From NCBI GenBank assembly GCA_964442495.1, contig CAYTZN010000001.1:1-64000 (forward strand): a DNA stretch of 64,000 nt, in the 5' to 3' direction. How positions within the stretch are numbered: position 1 is the stretch's first letter; every line of letters begins with the position of its first letter. Below, piece by piece: positions 45,901 through 55,016 of the stretch. Both the position numbers and the translations under genes were made by a program. Under the pieces are notes generated by a model that worked only from the letters and a program-made list of their open reading frames with translations, was not told the origin of the DNA and searched no databases. This stretch comes from CAYTZN01 sp964442495 (GTDB lineage Bacteria; Pseudomonadota; Gammaproteobacteria; Legionellales; Legionellaceae).

Positions 45901-46593
45901 ATGAAGATGAAATTGGTCGCTGTTGCTATGAGTTTGGCGATGACAACGGCAATAGCTGCAAATGATACGGTTGTCTTAAAAACAGACATGGATAAGCTTT
46001 CTTATAGCATTGGTACAGATCTTGGGAAAAATTTTAAACGCCAAGGTATCGAGATCAATCCACCCATGATGGCGAAAGGGATTCAAGATGGCATGGCGGG
46101 TGGTGCTTTGTTATTAACAGAGCAACAAATGAAAGACGTTCTTAATCAGTTCCAAAAAGAGCTAATGGCAAAACGCACCGCTGAATTTAATAAAAAGGCG
46201 GACGAAAACAAAGTAAAAGGTGAAGCATTTCTCACTCAAAATAAATCAAAACCTGGCGTAGTCACACTGCCGTCTGGTTTACAGTATAAAATCGTCCAAG
46301 CGGCTACTGGTGCAAAACCTGGCAAAGAAGACACCGTAACGGTTGAATACACTGGTAAAACCATTGCTGGTGAAGTGTTTGATAGCACGGATAAAGCAGG
46401 TAAACCTGCCACGTTTAAACTATCTCAAGTTATTCCAGGCTGGACTGAAGCATTGCAATTAATGCCAGCAGGCTCAACTTGGGAAGTTTATGTCCCTGCG
46501 AATTTAGCTTATGGATCACGCAGTGTTGGTGGCCCAATTGGTCCTAATGAAACACTTGTGTTCAATATTCATTTGATTTCTGTAAAAAAATAA
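45901..46593 (+). CDS. mip: Macrophage infectivity potentiator, FKBP-type PPIase
   Basis: This surface-exposed peptidyl-prolyl isomerase promotes Legionella infection of macrophages and amoebae. A signal peptide (about 1-20, MSLAMTTAIA) precedes the dimerisation domain (KLSYSIGTDLGKNFKRQGIEINPPMMAKGIQDGM). A long connecting helix follows (LNQFQKELMAKRTAEFNKKADENKVKGEAFL), then an FKBP domain from about 120 (VTVEYTG, FDSTDKAGKPATF, VIPGWTEALQLMPAGSTWEVYVP, AYGSRSVGGPIGPNETLVFNIHL). It is close to L. pneumophila Mip along its whole length. The best single marker of the genus in this window. Confidence 0.97.
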   Translation: MKMKLVAVAMSLAMTTAIAANDTVVLKTDMDKLSYSIGTDLGKNFKRQGIEINPPMMAKGIQDGMAGGALLLTEQQMKDVLNQFQKELMAKRTAEFNKKADENKVKGEAFLTQNKSKPGVVTLPSGLQYKIVQAATGAKPGKEDTVTVEYTGKTIAGEVFDSTDKAGKPATFKLSQVIPGWTEALQLMPAGSTWEVYVPANLAYGSRSVGGPIGPNETLVFNIHLISVKK

Positions 46594-46615
46594 TACATCA
46601 TTGGGGCTTTTGATG

Positions 46616-46655
46616 ACGACGAGTTGGCTTTTGGGTTGACTCGTCGTTTATTTTT
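46616..46655 (+). terminator. Rho-independent terminator of mip
   Basis: ACGACGAGT (46616-46624) and ACTCGTCGT (46639-46647) form a perfect 9-bp stem followed by TTATTTTTAA, 22 bp after the mip stop. Confidence 0.8.
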
Positions 46656-46710
46656 AAGCTTCGTAAATATTAATGATGCGCTATTGTTTCGCATATAAAC
46701 CATGGCATGC

Positions 46711-46745
46711 CTAGACCTTACGTACCGCGAATAATCTGCGGCACA
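46711..46745. repeat. Degenerate copy of the CTACGTAC-GCGG palindrome
   Basis: CTTACGTACCGCG and TGCGGCACATAGG form an imperfect palindrome. It resembles the inner arms of the 15150-15240 element. The outer TGTTGACAA ends are not found. Apart from this and the mip terminator, 46594-46898 shows nothing. Confidence 0.35.
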
Positions 46746-46898
46746 TAGGATTTGATTGTGTTGGCGTTGATTGGATTGGTCATTTATAAATGATAATTGT
46801 CAAGAAAATCATAGATCACATTGGTTTTTTTGTATTTATGCCCTGATGTTCACTCAACAAGGTTCGAAGCTGTTTATTTTTTATGAGAATTGTCCTGC

Positions 46899-48152
46899 AT
46901 GAATAGGCGCTTACTGATTGTTTTTATTTTAGGATTTTCCTCAGGCCTTCCATTGGCCTTGATCAGTAGCACGTTGCAAGCTTGGTTTGCAGCTACAGGC
47001 ATGTCTGTTTTGTCCACAGGTGCTTTGAGTCTTTTAAGTCTTCCTTATGTTTACCGTATTGTATGGGGTCCTTTGCTGGATCGTTATTCCTTGCTGCCCA
47101 TGGGAAAGCGCCGTAGCTGGATGCTAGTGATGCAAGCTCTCTTATTGATAGGCTTTAATGCCATGGCTTGGTTTTCACCGACCACATCCCCTGAATTAAT
47201 GGTCATCGTTGCTTTTATGCTCGCGTGCTTTTCTGCAACTCAAGATGTTGCGATTGACGCTCATCGTACTGAGTATTTACCAGAAGTCGAACATGCAATA
47301 GGGGCATCGTTAGCGGTATTTGGTTATCGCCTAGCTTTATTGGTCGCTGGTGGCGCGGCTTTGATTATTGCACAACACATCAGTTGGGCGGCCTCATATC
47401 GCATCATGGGGTTTTTAATGTCTTTTGGTATGATTGCAACACTGTGCAGTCCAGAACCATCCTTGCCTGCGCCTAAGGTTCGTTTTTCTGAATCACTTAT
47501 AGCACCTATTAAAGAGCTATTTTCTCGACCCGGAATAATCACGTTACTGTGTTTTGTATTTTTTTATAAATTAGGCGAAGCGTTCACAACGACGACCAGC
47601 GGTATTGTGATGCCTTTTTTAATTCAAGGCCTCGGGTTCTCATTAGATACTATCGCTTATGTAAATAAAATGATGGGGGTAGGTGCGATTTTACTGGGAG
47701 GGCTAACGGCAGGGGTGTTATTGATGCGTTGGTCGCTTTACAAGGCTTTGTTAGGGTTTGGTTTGCTTCAAGCGATGACAAACATTTTTTTTATCGCGTT
47801 AGCGCTCTGTGGTAAAAATACAACATTATTGGCAGTAGCGGTTGTGAGTGATAATTTCGCTGCAGGAATGGGTTCCACAGCCTTGGTGGCATTGTTCATG
47901 AGGCTTGTTAATAAACAGTACACGGCCACACAATTTTCATTGTTTGTGGCCATTTCAACCCTTCCTCGTATTTTATCTGGGCCCATTGCTGGTTTCTTGC
48001 AGTTATGGCTAGGATGGAGCGGCGTCTATGAGCTCTCGTTTGTATTAGCTTTGGGGTTTGTGCCTTTTCTTGTGATGATACGTAAACAAACAATGCCTCA
48101 TGAGACAGTGCTGCATGATAGTGGTGAGGTTTTTAGTGAGATTCCACATTGA
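46899..48152 (+). CDS. AmpG-like major facilitator permease
   Basis: A 12-span MFS transporter of 417 residues from the ATG at 46899. LIVFILGFSSGLPLALISSTLQAWF, SLPYVYRIVWGPLLDRY and SATQDVAIDAHRTEYL are the AmpG signatures. AmpG imports GlcNAc-anhydroMurNAc peptides for cell-wall recycling. The substrate here is inferred. A TTG nine bases upstream is less likely than the ATG. Confidence 0.85.
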   Translation: MNRRLLIVFILGFSSGLPLALISSTLQAWFAATGMSVLSTGALSLLSLPYVYRIVWGPLLDRYSLLPMGKRRSWMLVMQALLLIGFNAMAWFSPTTSPELMVIVAFMLACFSATQDVAIDAHRTEYLPEVEHAIGASLAVFGYRLALLVAGGAALIIAQHISWAASYRIMGFLMSFGMIATLCSPEPSLPAPKVRFSESLIAPIKELFSRPGIITLLCFVFFYKLGEAFTTTTSGIVMPFLIQGLGFSLDTIAYVNKMMGVGAILLGGLTAGVLLMRWSLYKALLGFGLLQAMTNIFFIALALCGKNTTLLAVAVVSDNFAAGMGSTALVALFMRLVNKQYTATQFSLFVAISTLPRILSGPIAGFLQLWLGWSGVYELSFVLALGFVPFLVMIRKQTMPHETVLHDSGEVFSEIPH

Positions 48153-48273
48153 TTGCAAAATTTATTAATTCATCGCGCTAAGGCTAGCGTTTTTTTAAGA
48201 ATCAAGAAAGGTCTTTTGGGCTAAGGGTTATCGTAGATATCTTTTGAGGTTCTGTGCCAGGCGTACCTATTAA

Positions 48274-48360
48274 TGGTACCGAGGGTCGGACTCGAACCGA
48301 CACGGTGTCACCACCACCGGATTTTGAATCCGGCGCGTCTACCAATTCCGCCACCCCGGC
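48274..48360 (-). tRNA. tRNA-Leu (CAA)
   Basis: This is an 87-nt class II tRNA. The anticodon stem CCGGA/TCCGG holds the loop TTCAAAA, with anticodon CAA. The long variable arm (GGTGGTGACACC) is that of a leucine tRNA. TTCGAGT is the T-loop, and the encoded 3' end is ACCA. No integrase or attachment-site repeat is seen next to it. Confidence 0.95.
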
Positions 48361-48439
48361 ACAGGCGGACATTATATCAAAGAAAATTAGTGATACAATG
48401 GCATAATAACTTTTATTTTAAGATAGGCGTAAATTCATC

Positions 48440-48826
48440 ATGTTTTTAGTGCTCCGTACGTCAGGTTTTGTCATTTTGCTATTGTTAACCACATTAACAG
48501 GGTGGGCGGCACTTTGCCCTGATCCTAACACAAGCTCTTTAAAGTGGGGCATCGTGCCTCCACCATGGTCAATAGATCCTTTTTCGGAAACGCAGCCACA
48601 AGGGGATGTTGATGCACAATTTATGCGTGCCAATATATTAGTCGTTGGCGGGAGAGGGCGTGGTATGGTTTGTAATTATCAAAATTCAGCAGGTTTTTAT
48701 TCCGTTTGGTGGTTTGTGAACGTTAAAATTCCAGCAAGGATAGACTATCACTGGATAGAGAGCCTTGCCGGTTTTGAGTGCACACAATCGATTGACGCCT
48801 GCCTATTTCACACCTTTGAAGGCTAG
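48440..48826 (+). CDS. Secreted DUF3757-like protein
   Basis: A hydrophobic signal (VILLLLTTLTGWAAL) precedes a mature domain of about 100 residues. It has four cysteines (CPDP, MVCNYQN, FECTQ, DACLF) and a Trp-rich strand (FYSVWWFVNVKIP). This pattern fits the DUF3757 family, common in Legionella as small exported proteins of unknown role. The two C-terminal cysteines probably form a disulphide. It is convergent with nadA. Confidence 0.65.
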   Translation: MFLVLRTSGFVILLLLTTLTGWAALCPDPNTSSLKWGIVPPPWSIDPFSETQPQGDVDAQFMRANILVVGGRGRGMVCNYQNSAGFYSVWWFVNVKIPARIDYHWIESLAGFECTQSIDACLFHTFEG

Positions 48827-48842
48827 CGTGCGAACCCCGGGT

Positions 48843-50186
48843 TTAAATCCGGTCTTCAGTAATATCAATCATCATTTGGAGCGCGCGTTTGGCATTTTCA
48901 ATGACAAACGTTTGATCAGCCGTTTGTAAGCGCTGACGTGATCCTGTAAATTCATTCACAACATCTCCAGCCTTCACTTCATTGTACGCCATTGTTTTTC
49001 CTTGGCGTAAAAGATCAAGCAATGCTACCAAGTGAGGGGGGTCATTTCGTGACATGGTGGCGCAACCGCAACCTACACCTTTACCTTCCATGGCTTTAGG
49101 CGCCTCTGCTAAGTTGACCACATCAATCCCTAACGACTTGCAGTGTTGTTTTAAGTTTTCCACCATATGGTTTTCAGTGCCGATGGCATAACGCTTTGTG
49201 CAAGCTCTATCGTTAACAACGTAATCCCAGATGAACGCGGTAGACCCAGCATGCTGCGATACGCGTATCACATCATTACGACACTCAGGGTGCACAATGG
49301 TTGTGTAACCTTTGCTATGCCAATAATCACACATTGCTGGCTCATAAAGAGTATGCACGGCGCATTGGCTAGCAAATAAAATTAATTCTGCTTTATCAAA
49401 CGTTTTAAGTGTTGCGTGGTCTTGCGCTTCAAGTGAGTATTGTGCGCCTGCAGTGCCACCGGGCCAATAAGCAATGTTTTTAATCCCAAGCCAATAAGCA
49501 ACGTTCTCACCCATGTGTTGATCAGGAATAAACAATATTTTTTTATTTTGCTTTTGTGCCCACTGGAAAATTTTCTTAACGTTAGAACTTGTGCAAACAG
49601 CGCCACCTTGAGCACCTGTCATGGCTTTTACACGCCCAGATGTGTTCATATAACATACAGGCAATATGTTCTCAGCACCATAGCGGGCGTTTAGATCTAA
49701 AAAGGCCGGCTCTACCATAAAATCTTTGGCAAGCATTTCCATTGTGCAGCCTGATTTAGGGTTAGTAATATAAACGTGCTGATTCGGCTTGGCTAAAATG
49801 CTAATTGATTCTGCCATAAAGTGGACTGCGGACTCGATAATGACTGATTTTTCAGGGTGGTCAGCAGCCATGAGTGCTAGCTGATAAGAATCACCAATTC
49901 GCCCGCCAAATTTCTCAATTAACCTTACAATATCGCCACCCATATAATAATGGGCAAGCAACAACAATTTGTCACCAAAATGATCTTGCGCTTTTTTAAT
50001 ATAAGGGCTCATCCATGCTAAGACCGTGGTTAACTTTCTATCTGGCAATGCTAAATATTCTTCAGCATAAGGAATAAACTCTTCTTGATACCAGTCGAGT
50101 GGATAATCACTTTGACAGATGCTCATGTCATTGGTGATACGCATGAGTGTTTTTTCAGGTTGATAAATGCCTTCAGATGTAAACAC
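48843..50186 (-). CDS. nadA: Quinolinate synthase A
   Basis: NadA condenses iminoaspartate with dihydroxyacetone phosphate to quinolinate, the second step of de novo NAD synthesis. The [4Fe-4S] ligands fit Cys147 (KSGCTME), Cys198 (AVCTSSN) and one of Cys373/Cys375 (GCGCATM). LLAHYYMGGDIV and IVHPEC are further family motifs. At 447 residues it is longer than the ~350-residue E. coli enzyme. The extra length is an N-terminal helical section and a C-terminal tail. It starts 11 bp after nadB in the purB-nadB-nadA operon. Confidence 0.93.
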   Translation of the reverse strand: MFTSEGIYQPEKTLMRITNDMSICQSDYPLDWYQEEFIPYAEEYLALPDRKLTTVLAWMSPYIKKAQDHFGDKLLLLAHYYMGGDIVRLIEKFGGRIGDSYQLALMAADHPEKSVIIESAVHFMAESISILAKPNQHVYITNPKSGCTMEMLAKDFMVEPAFLDLNARYGAENILPVCYMNTSGRVKAMTGAQGGAVCTSSNVKKIFQWAQKQNKKILFIPDQHMGENVAYWLGIKNIAYWPGGTAGAQYSLEAQDHATLKTFDKAELILFASQCAVHTLYEPAMCDYWHSKGYTTIVHPECRNDVIRVSQHAGSTAFIWDYVVNDRACTKRYAIGTENHMVENLKQHCKSLGIDVVNLAEAPKAMEGKGVGCGCATMSRNDPPHLVALLDLLRQGKTMAYNEVKAGDVVNEFTGSRQRLQTADQTFVIENAKRALQMMIDITEDRI

Positions 50187-50197
50187 GGGAGTTACCT

Positions 50198-51847
50198 CTA
50201 TATAAATGGATATTGTGGCGCGTTCATGCGAGAAATACTCTCTTGTGCCAGGGCATTTTTGTGTGGAAAATCTTCACGAAAATGACCGCCTCTTGACTCC
50301 CTTCGAGAGAGGGCTGAACGTACAATTAATTCAGCATTCAGTATAATATTACGAAGCTCAATAAAATCACGCGTAATAGAGTGCTTCCAATAGTATTCTT
50401 CAATTATTTTGTTACGCTTCATGATCAATTGCAGAAGATCCTCTAAACCGGCTTCTGTTCGAACGATACCCGCATAAGACGTCATTTCACCCCGAAGACT
50501 TCTCCAATGAGCGTTAATCTGACTCGCTCGTCGCTTATTCACCTCACCTGGTGAACTCCAGTTTTGGATGCTGTCTAATGGTTTTAATGGCGTTGTAATG
50601 TCTTTCAGGGTGGATCGTGCCGCATTCGCAGCCATTACGACCGCTTCTAGCAGGGAATTACTGGCTAAGCGGTTAGCACCATGCAAGCCCGTAAATGCAA
50701 CTTCACCTATAGCATACAAGCGTTTGAGATCAGTTCGCCCATCAATATCGGTGAGTACGCCACCACACTGATAGTGGGCTGCGGGAACCACAGGAATCAT
50801 GTCTTGGCTCATGTCAATGCCAATGGATAACAATGTTTTGTAAATTTGAGGGAACCGTTTTTTTAGAAAAGCCTTTGACTGATGAGTAATGTCTAAATGA
50901 ACAAAACCACTTTGACTTTGTTCAATTTCACTAAAAATAGCTCTGGAAACCACGTCACGTGTTGCGAGCTCTAATTGTGTAGGTGCATAGCGAGACATGA
51001 ATCGTTCACCCGTCTCAGGATTTTTGAGTAAGCCACCTTCACCACGTACCGCTTCGGATATTAGAAAATTATTCAGAGAGTGGTGATGTAAAAGGGTGGG
51101 ATGAAATTGATAAAACTCCATGTTCCCCACCCTGGCTCCCGCACGGTAAGCCATAGCGACCCCATCTCCAGTGGCAATCATGGGGTTTGTTGTGTAACGG
51201 TATGTTTTTCCAGCTCCACCCGTTGCTAAAACAACACAGCGAGACAAAAATGTATGAACGCGGTTTTGGGGGCAATCTAAAATATATGCACCAAAAACTT
51301 CGCCTTGGTTATCAGTGCGATGTGGGTGGTAATGCGTAATTAAATTAACAGCTATATGGTGTTCAAAAAAGTGAATCTGTGGGTGTTGTTTTGCTGCCTC
51401 AAGGAGTTTTTCAATGGTTGTTAAGCCTGTTTGATCCCCACAATTAAAGATACGACGGTGAGAGTGCCCACCTTCTTGTGCAAGTTCATACTCACCGAAA
51501 GCCGAGGTATTGAAATGAATCGGATAAGCTTCTAATTGCTGGATAGCGGACGGACCTTGGCGAACAATACATTCAACGGTGGGGCGGTAGCAAAGGCCAT
51601 CTCCCGCCTCTAGGGTATCAAGAACATGTGATTCAAGAGAGTCTTCAGGTGTAAATACTGACGCTATTCCACCTTGAGCATAGCGGCTATTGCACTCATT
51701 TGCTTCGGCTTTGCTGATGAGTGCAATGTTTATATGCGGTTGGAAGGTTAATAATTGCATGCAGTAATGGAGTCCGGCGAGCCCTGTACCAATGACTAAG
51801 ACATCAAACTCATAGGTTTGTCCTTGTTGTGAAGACGGATTGCTCAT
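50198..51847 (-). CDS. nadB: L-aspartate oxidase
   Basis: This flavoenzyme makes iminoaspartate from aspartate for NadA. An FAD Rossmann motif (DVLVIGTGLAGLHYCMQL) opens the protein. NSRYAQGGIASVF, VVLATGGAGKTYRYTTNP and EFYQFHPT belong to the fumarate reductase/NadB fold. The active-site loop is VPAAHYQCGGVLTD. The C-terminal helical domain ends at about residue 549. It overlaps the purB stop by 4 bp (ATGA). Confidence 0.96.
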   Translation of the reverse strand: MSNPSSQQGQTYEFDVLVIGTGLAGLHYCMQLLTFQPHINIALISKAEANECNSRYAQGGIASVFTPEDSLESHVLDTLEAGDGLCYRPTVECIVRQGPSAIQQLEAYPIHFNTSAFGEYELAQEGGHSHRRIFNCGDQTGLTTIEKLLEAAKQHPQIHFFEHHIAVNLITHYHPHRTDNQGEVFGAYILDCPQNRVHTFLSRCVVLATGGAGKTYRYTTNPMIATGDGVAMAYRAGARVGNMEFYQFHPTLLHHHSLNNFLISEAVRGEGGLLKNPETGERFMSRYAPTQLELATRDVVSRAIFSEIEQSQSGFVHLDITHQSKAFLKKRFPQIYKTLLSIGIDMSQDMIPVVPAAHYQCGGVLTDIDGRTDLKRLYAIGEVAFTGLHGANRLASNSLLEAVVMAANAARSTLKDITTPLKPLDSIQNWSSPGEVNKRRASQINAHWRSLRGEMTSYAGIVRTEAGLEDLLQLIMKRNKIIEEYYWKHSITRDFIELRNIILNAELIVRSALSRRESRGGHFREDFPHKNALAQESISRMNAPQYPFI

Positions 51848-53214
51848 GAAAAAGCTTTCACAAGTTGCCGTGCAAGGCCCGTATAACTTTCAGGAGACAG
51901 GACCAATAACTCTTTTTTAGCCGCATCAGGAATGTTGAGTGATTTAATAAATTGCTTTAAGTCATCACCATTAATCCGTCGACCGCGAGTTAAATCTTTC
52001 ATTTGCTCATAGGCATTGGGAACATTATAACGACGCATAACCGTTTGAATGGCTTCAGCCAATACCTCCCAGTTTTCATCAAGATCATTTTGCAGCGCTG
52101 TTTTATTGATTTGTAATTTTTCATTGCCCTTTACCATGGATTGATAAGCAATGAGTGAGTAAGCAAATGCTACGCCTAGGTTACGTAAAACAGTGGAGTC
52201 GGAAAGGTCGCGTTGCATGCGTGATTGTGTAAGCTTATTAGCAAAATGACTAAACAACGTATTGGCAAGGCCTAAATTGCCCTCAGCATTTTCAAAATCA
52301 ATGGGGTTTACTTTGTGAGGCATGGTGGATGAGCCTACTTCTTCAGCCACGGTTTTTTGCTTGAAGTAGCCTAGTGAAATGTAACTCCAGATGTCCTTTG
52401 TGTAGTCTAATAAAATATTATTGATACGAATTAATAAATGGGACACTTCAGCAATGCCATCATGCGGTTCAATTTGTGTCGTATAGGCATTAAAAGATAA
52501 ACCCAGATGTGTCACAAATTGTGAGCAATGTTTGCGCCAATCCACTTCTGGATAGGCAACAACATGAGCGTTGTAGTTACCCACAGCACCGTTGCATTTC
52601 GCTGATATCAATACTTCGGCCAATTGTTGCATGGGCCGTTTTAGCCGGGACACAAAATTAATAAGTTCTTTGCCGAGCGTGGTTGGGGTTGCTGGTTGCC
52701 CATGTGTTCTTGCTAACATAGCAGCATCGCCATGTTGTTTTCCAAGCAGGGTTATACTGCCAATAATTTCAGCCAACGTGGGTTGGATAACTTGGGCTAT
52801 CGCTTCTTTCATCATTAACGCATAGGCTAGGTTATTGATGTCTTCAGAGGTGCAAGAAAAATGAATAAACCCACTGATTTTTTTAAGTGAGGCAGATTGC
52901 TCTAATTTTTCCTTTAGATAATATTCAACCGCTTTTACATCATGGTTGGTTTGTTTTTCGTAGTCTTTGACTTTAAGTGCTTCATTTTCATCAAATTTCG
53001 CGAGTAAATCTTTGAGAAAAGCCGTGGATGCTGCGTCCATTGCGGGAACTTCTTTTATCATGTCATTGGCAGCAAGGGATTCCAACCAACGAACCTCAAC
53101 CAATAGTCGGTAATAAGTCAGTGCAAATTCGCTAAAATAAGGGCTTAATGCGCGTGTTTTTTTAAAATATCGTCCATCCACAGGAGAGATGGCATTTAAA
53201 GCAGATAATGTCAT
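51844..53214 (-). CDS. purB: Adenylosuccinate lyase
   Basis: PurB catalyses two fumarate-releasing steps in purine synthesis. The fumarase/aspartase signature SSTMPHKVNPIDFENAEGN is intact. The other active-site blocks ARTHGQPATPTTLGKE (catalytic His) and TSEDINNLAYALM are also present. At 456 residues it matches E. coli PurB. Being first in a purB-nadB-nadA run links fumarate-metabolising aspartate chemistry with NAD synthesis. Confidence 0.97.
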   Translation of the reverse strand: MTLSALNAISPVDGRYFKKTRALSPYFSEFALTYYRLLVEVRWLESLAANDMIKEVPAMDAASTAFLKDLLAKFDENEALKVKDYEKQTNHDVKAVEYYLKEKLEQSASLKKISGFIHFSCTSEDINNLAYALMMKEAIAQVIQPTLAEIIGSITLLGKQHGDAAMLARTHGQPATPTTLGKELINFVSRLKRPMQQLAEVLISAKCNGAVGNYNAHVVAYPEVDWRKHCSQFVTHLGLSFNAYTTQIEPHDGIAEVSHLLIRINNILLDYTKDIWSYISLGYFKQKTVAEEVGSSTMPHKVNPIDFENAEGNLGLANTLFSHFANKLTQSRMQRDLSDSTVLRNLGVAFAYSLIAYQSMVKGNEKLQINKTALQNDLDENWEVLAEAIQTVMRRYNVPNAYEQMKDLTRGRRINGDDLKQFIKSLNIPDAAKKELLVLSPESYTGLARQLVKAFS

Positions 53215-53385
53215 GAGCGATTCGCCACTGTTATAAAGTACGTATGATATTAGATGCGAGACCAGATGTGAATAAAAGATATGGCAAATTATTGAAGCGT
53301 TATCGAAAAGATGCTCTTGTATTGTCCTTTTAAAATGATTAAAGTGGATTCTTTTTGCTTTATATTATTTCAAATGGAGATGTAA

Positions 53386-54198
53386 ATGAGGTTATTTAAA
53401 CCCGGTTTAAAAAAGCGAATACACTTTAAAATTGATGTTGCTTCTATCTATTTTTCTTCCCTAGTTTCTGGTTCTAAGAATACCGATGATCTATTGATAG
53501 AAATGGATAAAGCGGAATTATCGGATTGGTTCGCTTTGTACATTCATTATCTGTTTAGTAAGCTTCAGGAGACAGAGAAGGAGGCGGATGATTTTTTAGA
53601 TGCTGTGGCAAATCTCCGGGTAAATAAACTTCGTCATGATATTCACTTTTTACAGAATGGTAATATTCATTTTGTAAAAGAAATACACAGTCTTGAATTG
53701 AAAAATGCAGGCCTTATGACAACAAGCTTTTTTGATATCAGAAAAATTGAGGAACAGCTGAAGTCGCAAACTAAAAAAATAGACGAATTAAAGTGTAAGA
53801 TGGATAATTTTGAAGGAAATCTGTTACCAATTTTTCTATTAATTGAAAGTATGGTATCTCTAATAGAAGCCGACGCGTCATGTTCTGAAAACGCATCTGC
53901 CTTAAAAAGCAAGATCATGGCGCGTCCATTAGGGTACCTGCATATTATAGCTGCGATGATGAGCGATATTGTTAAAATTGCTGAAGATGTTGATAGTGAT
54001 AGTGTGAATGCGAGAATGGATAACGTTATCAAAGATATTTTGCGGCTGATGGATTACAACGTTGATGATGATGCGTTGGTTATCAACATTCGTGAAGCGG
54101 TGTTTAAAAAAGAAGGTATACTTTCATGTATTGAACGAGCCGTTCCTACACCCACGAGTGATTCAAGCAGTCGAGCATCGCCTTATATTGTTGTTTAA
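53386..54198 (+). CDS. Helical protein of unknown function
   Basis: The 270 residues are mainly charged helix, with a coiled-coil-like stretch at about 115-145 (RKIEEQLKSQTKKIDELKCKMDNFE). It contains few glycines, no signal peptide and no membrane span. The tail is polar (PTPTSDSSSRASPYIVV). GGAGATGTAA lies directly upstream of the ATG. The similarity was not recognised. A Legionella-specific protein or translocated substrate is possible, but nothing proves it. Confidence 0.5.
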   Translation: MRLFKPGLKKRIHFKIDVASIYFSSLVSGSKNTDDLLIEMDKAELSDWFALYIHYLFSKLQETEKEADDFLDAVANLRVNKLRHDIHFLQNGNIHFVKEIHSLELKNAGLMTTSFFDIRKIEEQLKSQTKKIDELKCKMDNFEGNLLPIFLLIESMVSLIEADASCSENASALKSKIMARPLGYLHIIAAMMSDIVKIAEDVDSDSVNARMDNVIKDILRLMDYNVDDDALVINIREAVFKKEGILSCIERAVPTPTSDSSSRASPYIVV

Positions 54199-54225
54199 TA
54201 CCGTTTAATTTTAGGGTGTAACTTT

Positions 54226-54924
54226 ATGGGTTTAAAGCAACTTAAACACATCGCTATTTATGGTGGAACGTTCTGTCCTATTCATAATGCACATCTTAAA
54301 ATTGCTTGCTTTCTTCAAAATAAATTTAAATTTGATGAATTTAGATTTTTACCGAACAAAGCACCGGTTTTGGATAAAACGCCAGAGACTTCCCTAAAGC
54401 ATCGTCTAGCCATGCTAGCGCTTGCTTTGGCTTCCTATCCACAATTTAAGATGGATATGCATGAGGTTGAAAGACCAACACCGTCGTTTATGATTCAAAC
54501 GCTTGAGGATATTCAAAAAGAGGAAACTGACGGGGTGGTTATTAGTTTGATTCTTGGGATGGACAGTTTTAATAATCTTCACCGGTGGCGAGAGTGGGAA
54601 AAGATAATGACGCTTTGCAATCTAATTGTCATTGAGCGCCCTGATTGCGAGGCCATGCTTTTTGCATCTCCTTTGCAAGACAAAATAGACAGCGGTCAAC
54701 TTAATGAAATAACAGATGCGGCGTTGCTCTCGTTGGAAGCGAATGGTGGATTTTTTCGGTGCAATGCGGGTTGGTATGCCATCTCTTCAACTACTATACG
54801 TGAGTGTATTCAAACGGGACAAGATGCAAGTGCATACCTTCCGACACCCGTTTGGAACTATATTATGAGCCATAACCTTTTTGGATACTCCGGGAATAAA
54901 GGTGAGTCGTCCAAAAGCCCATAA
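54226..54924 (+). CDS. nadD: Nicotinate-nucleotide adenylyltransferase
   Basis: NadD joins nicotinate mononucleotide and ATP to give deamido-NAD. IAIYGGTFCPIHNAHLKIA carries the nucleotidyltransferase HxGH-like site (here HNAH). LGMDSFNNLHRWREWEKI and ISSTTIRECIQTG (SxTxIR) complete the active site. 232 residues is normal. Unusually, it is separate from the leuS/holA/rsfS neighbourhood seen in many gammaproteobacteria and sits near the other nad genes. Confidence 0.93.
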   Translation: MGLKQLKHIAIYGGTFCPIHNAHLKIACFLQNKFKFDEFRFLPNKAPVLDKTPETSLKHRLAMLALALASYPQFKMDMHEVERPTPSFMIQTLEDIQKEETDGVVISLILGMDSFNNLHRWREWEKIMTLCNLIVIERPDCEAMLFASPLQDKIDSGQLNEITDAALLSLEANGGFFRCNAGWYAISSTTIRECIQTGQDASAYLPTPVWNYIMSHNLFGYSGNKGESSKSP

Positions 54925-55016
54925 CGGCTACTCATTTGTTTACAGTTGAATTAGTTTGAATTAGACCGTGTAATTTGAGTAGAATGACGTTCATTTTATG
55001 GATTTGGAATTTCAAT

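Noticed and set aside
48274..48360. tRNA-Leu as an integration site of a mobile island
   Set aside because: No integrase gene or duplicated tRNA end is visible nearby.
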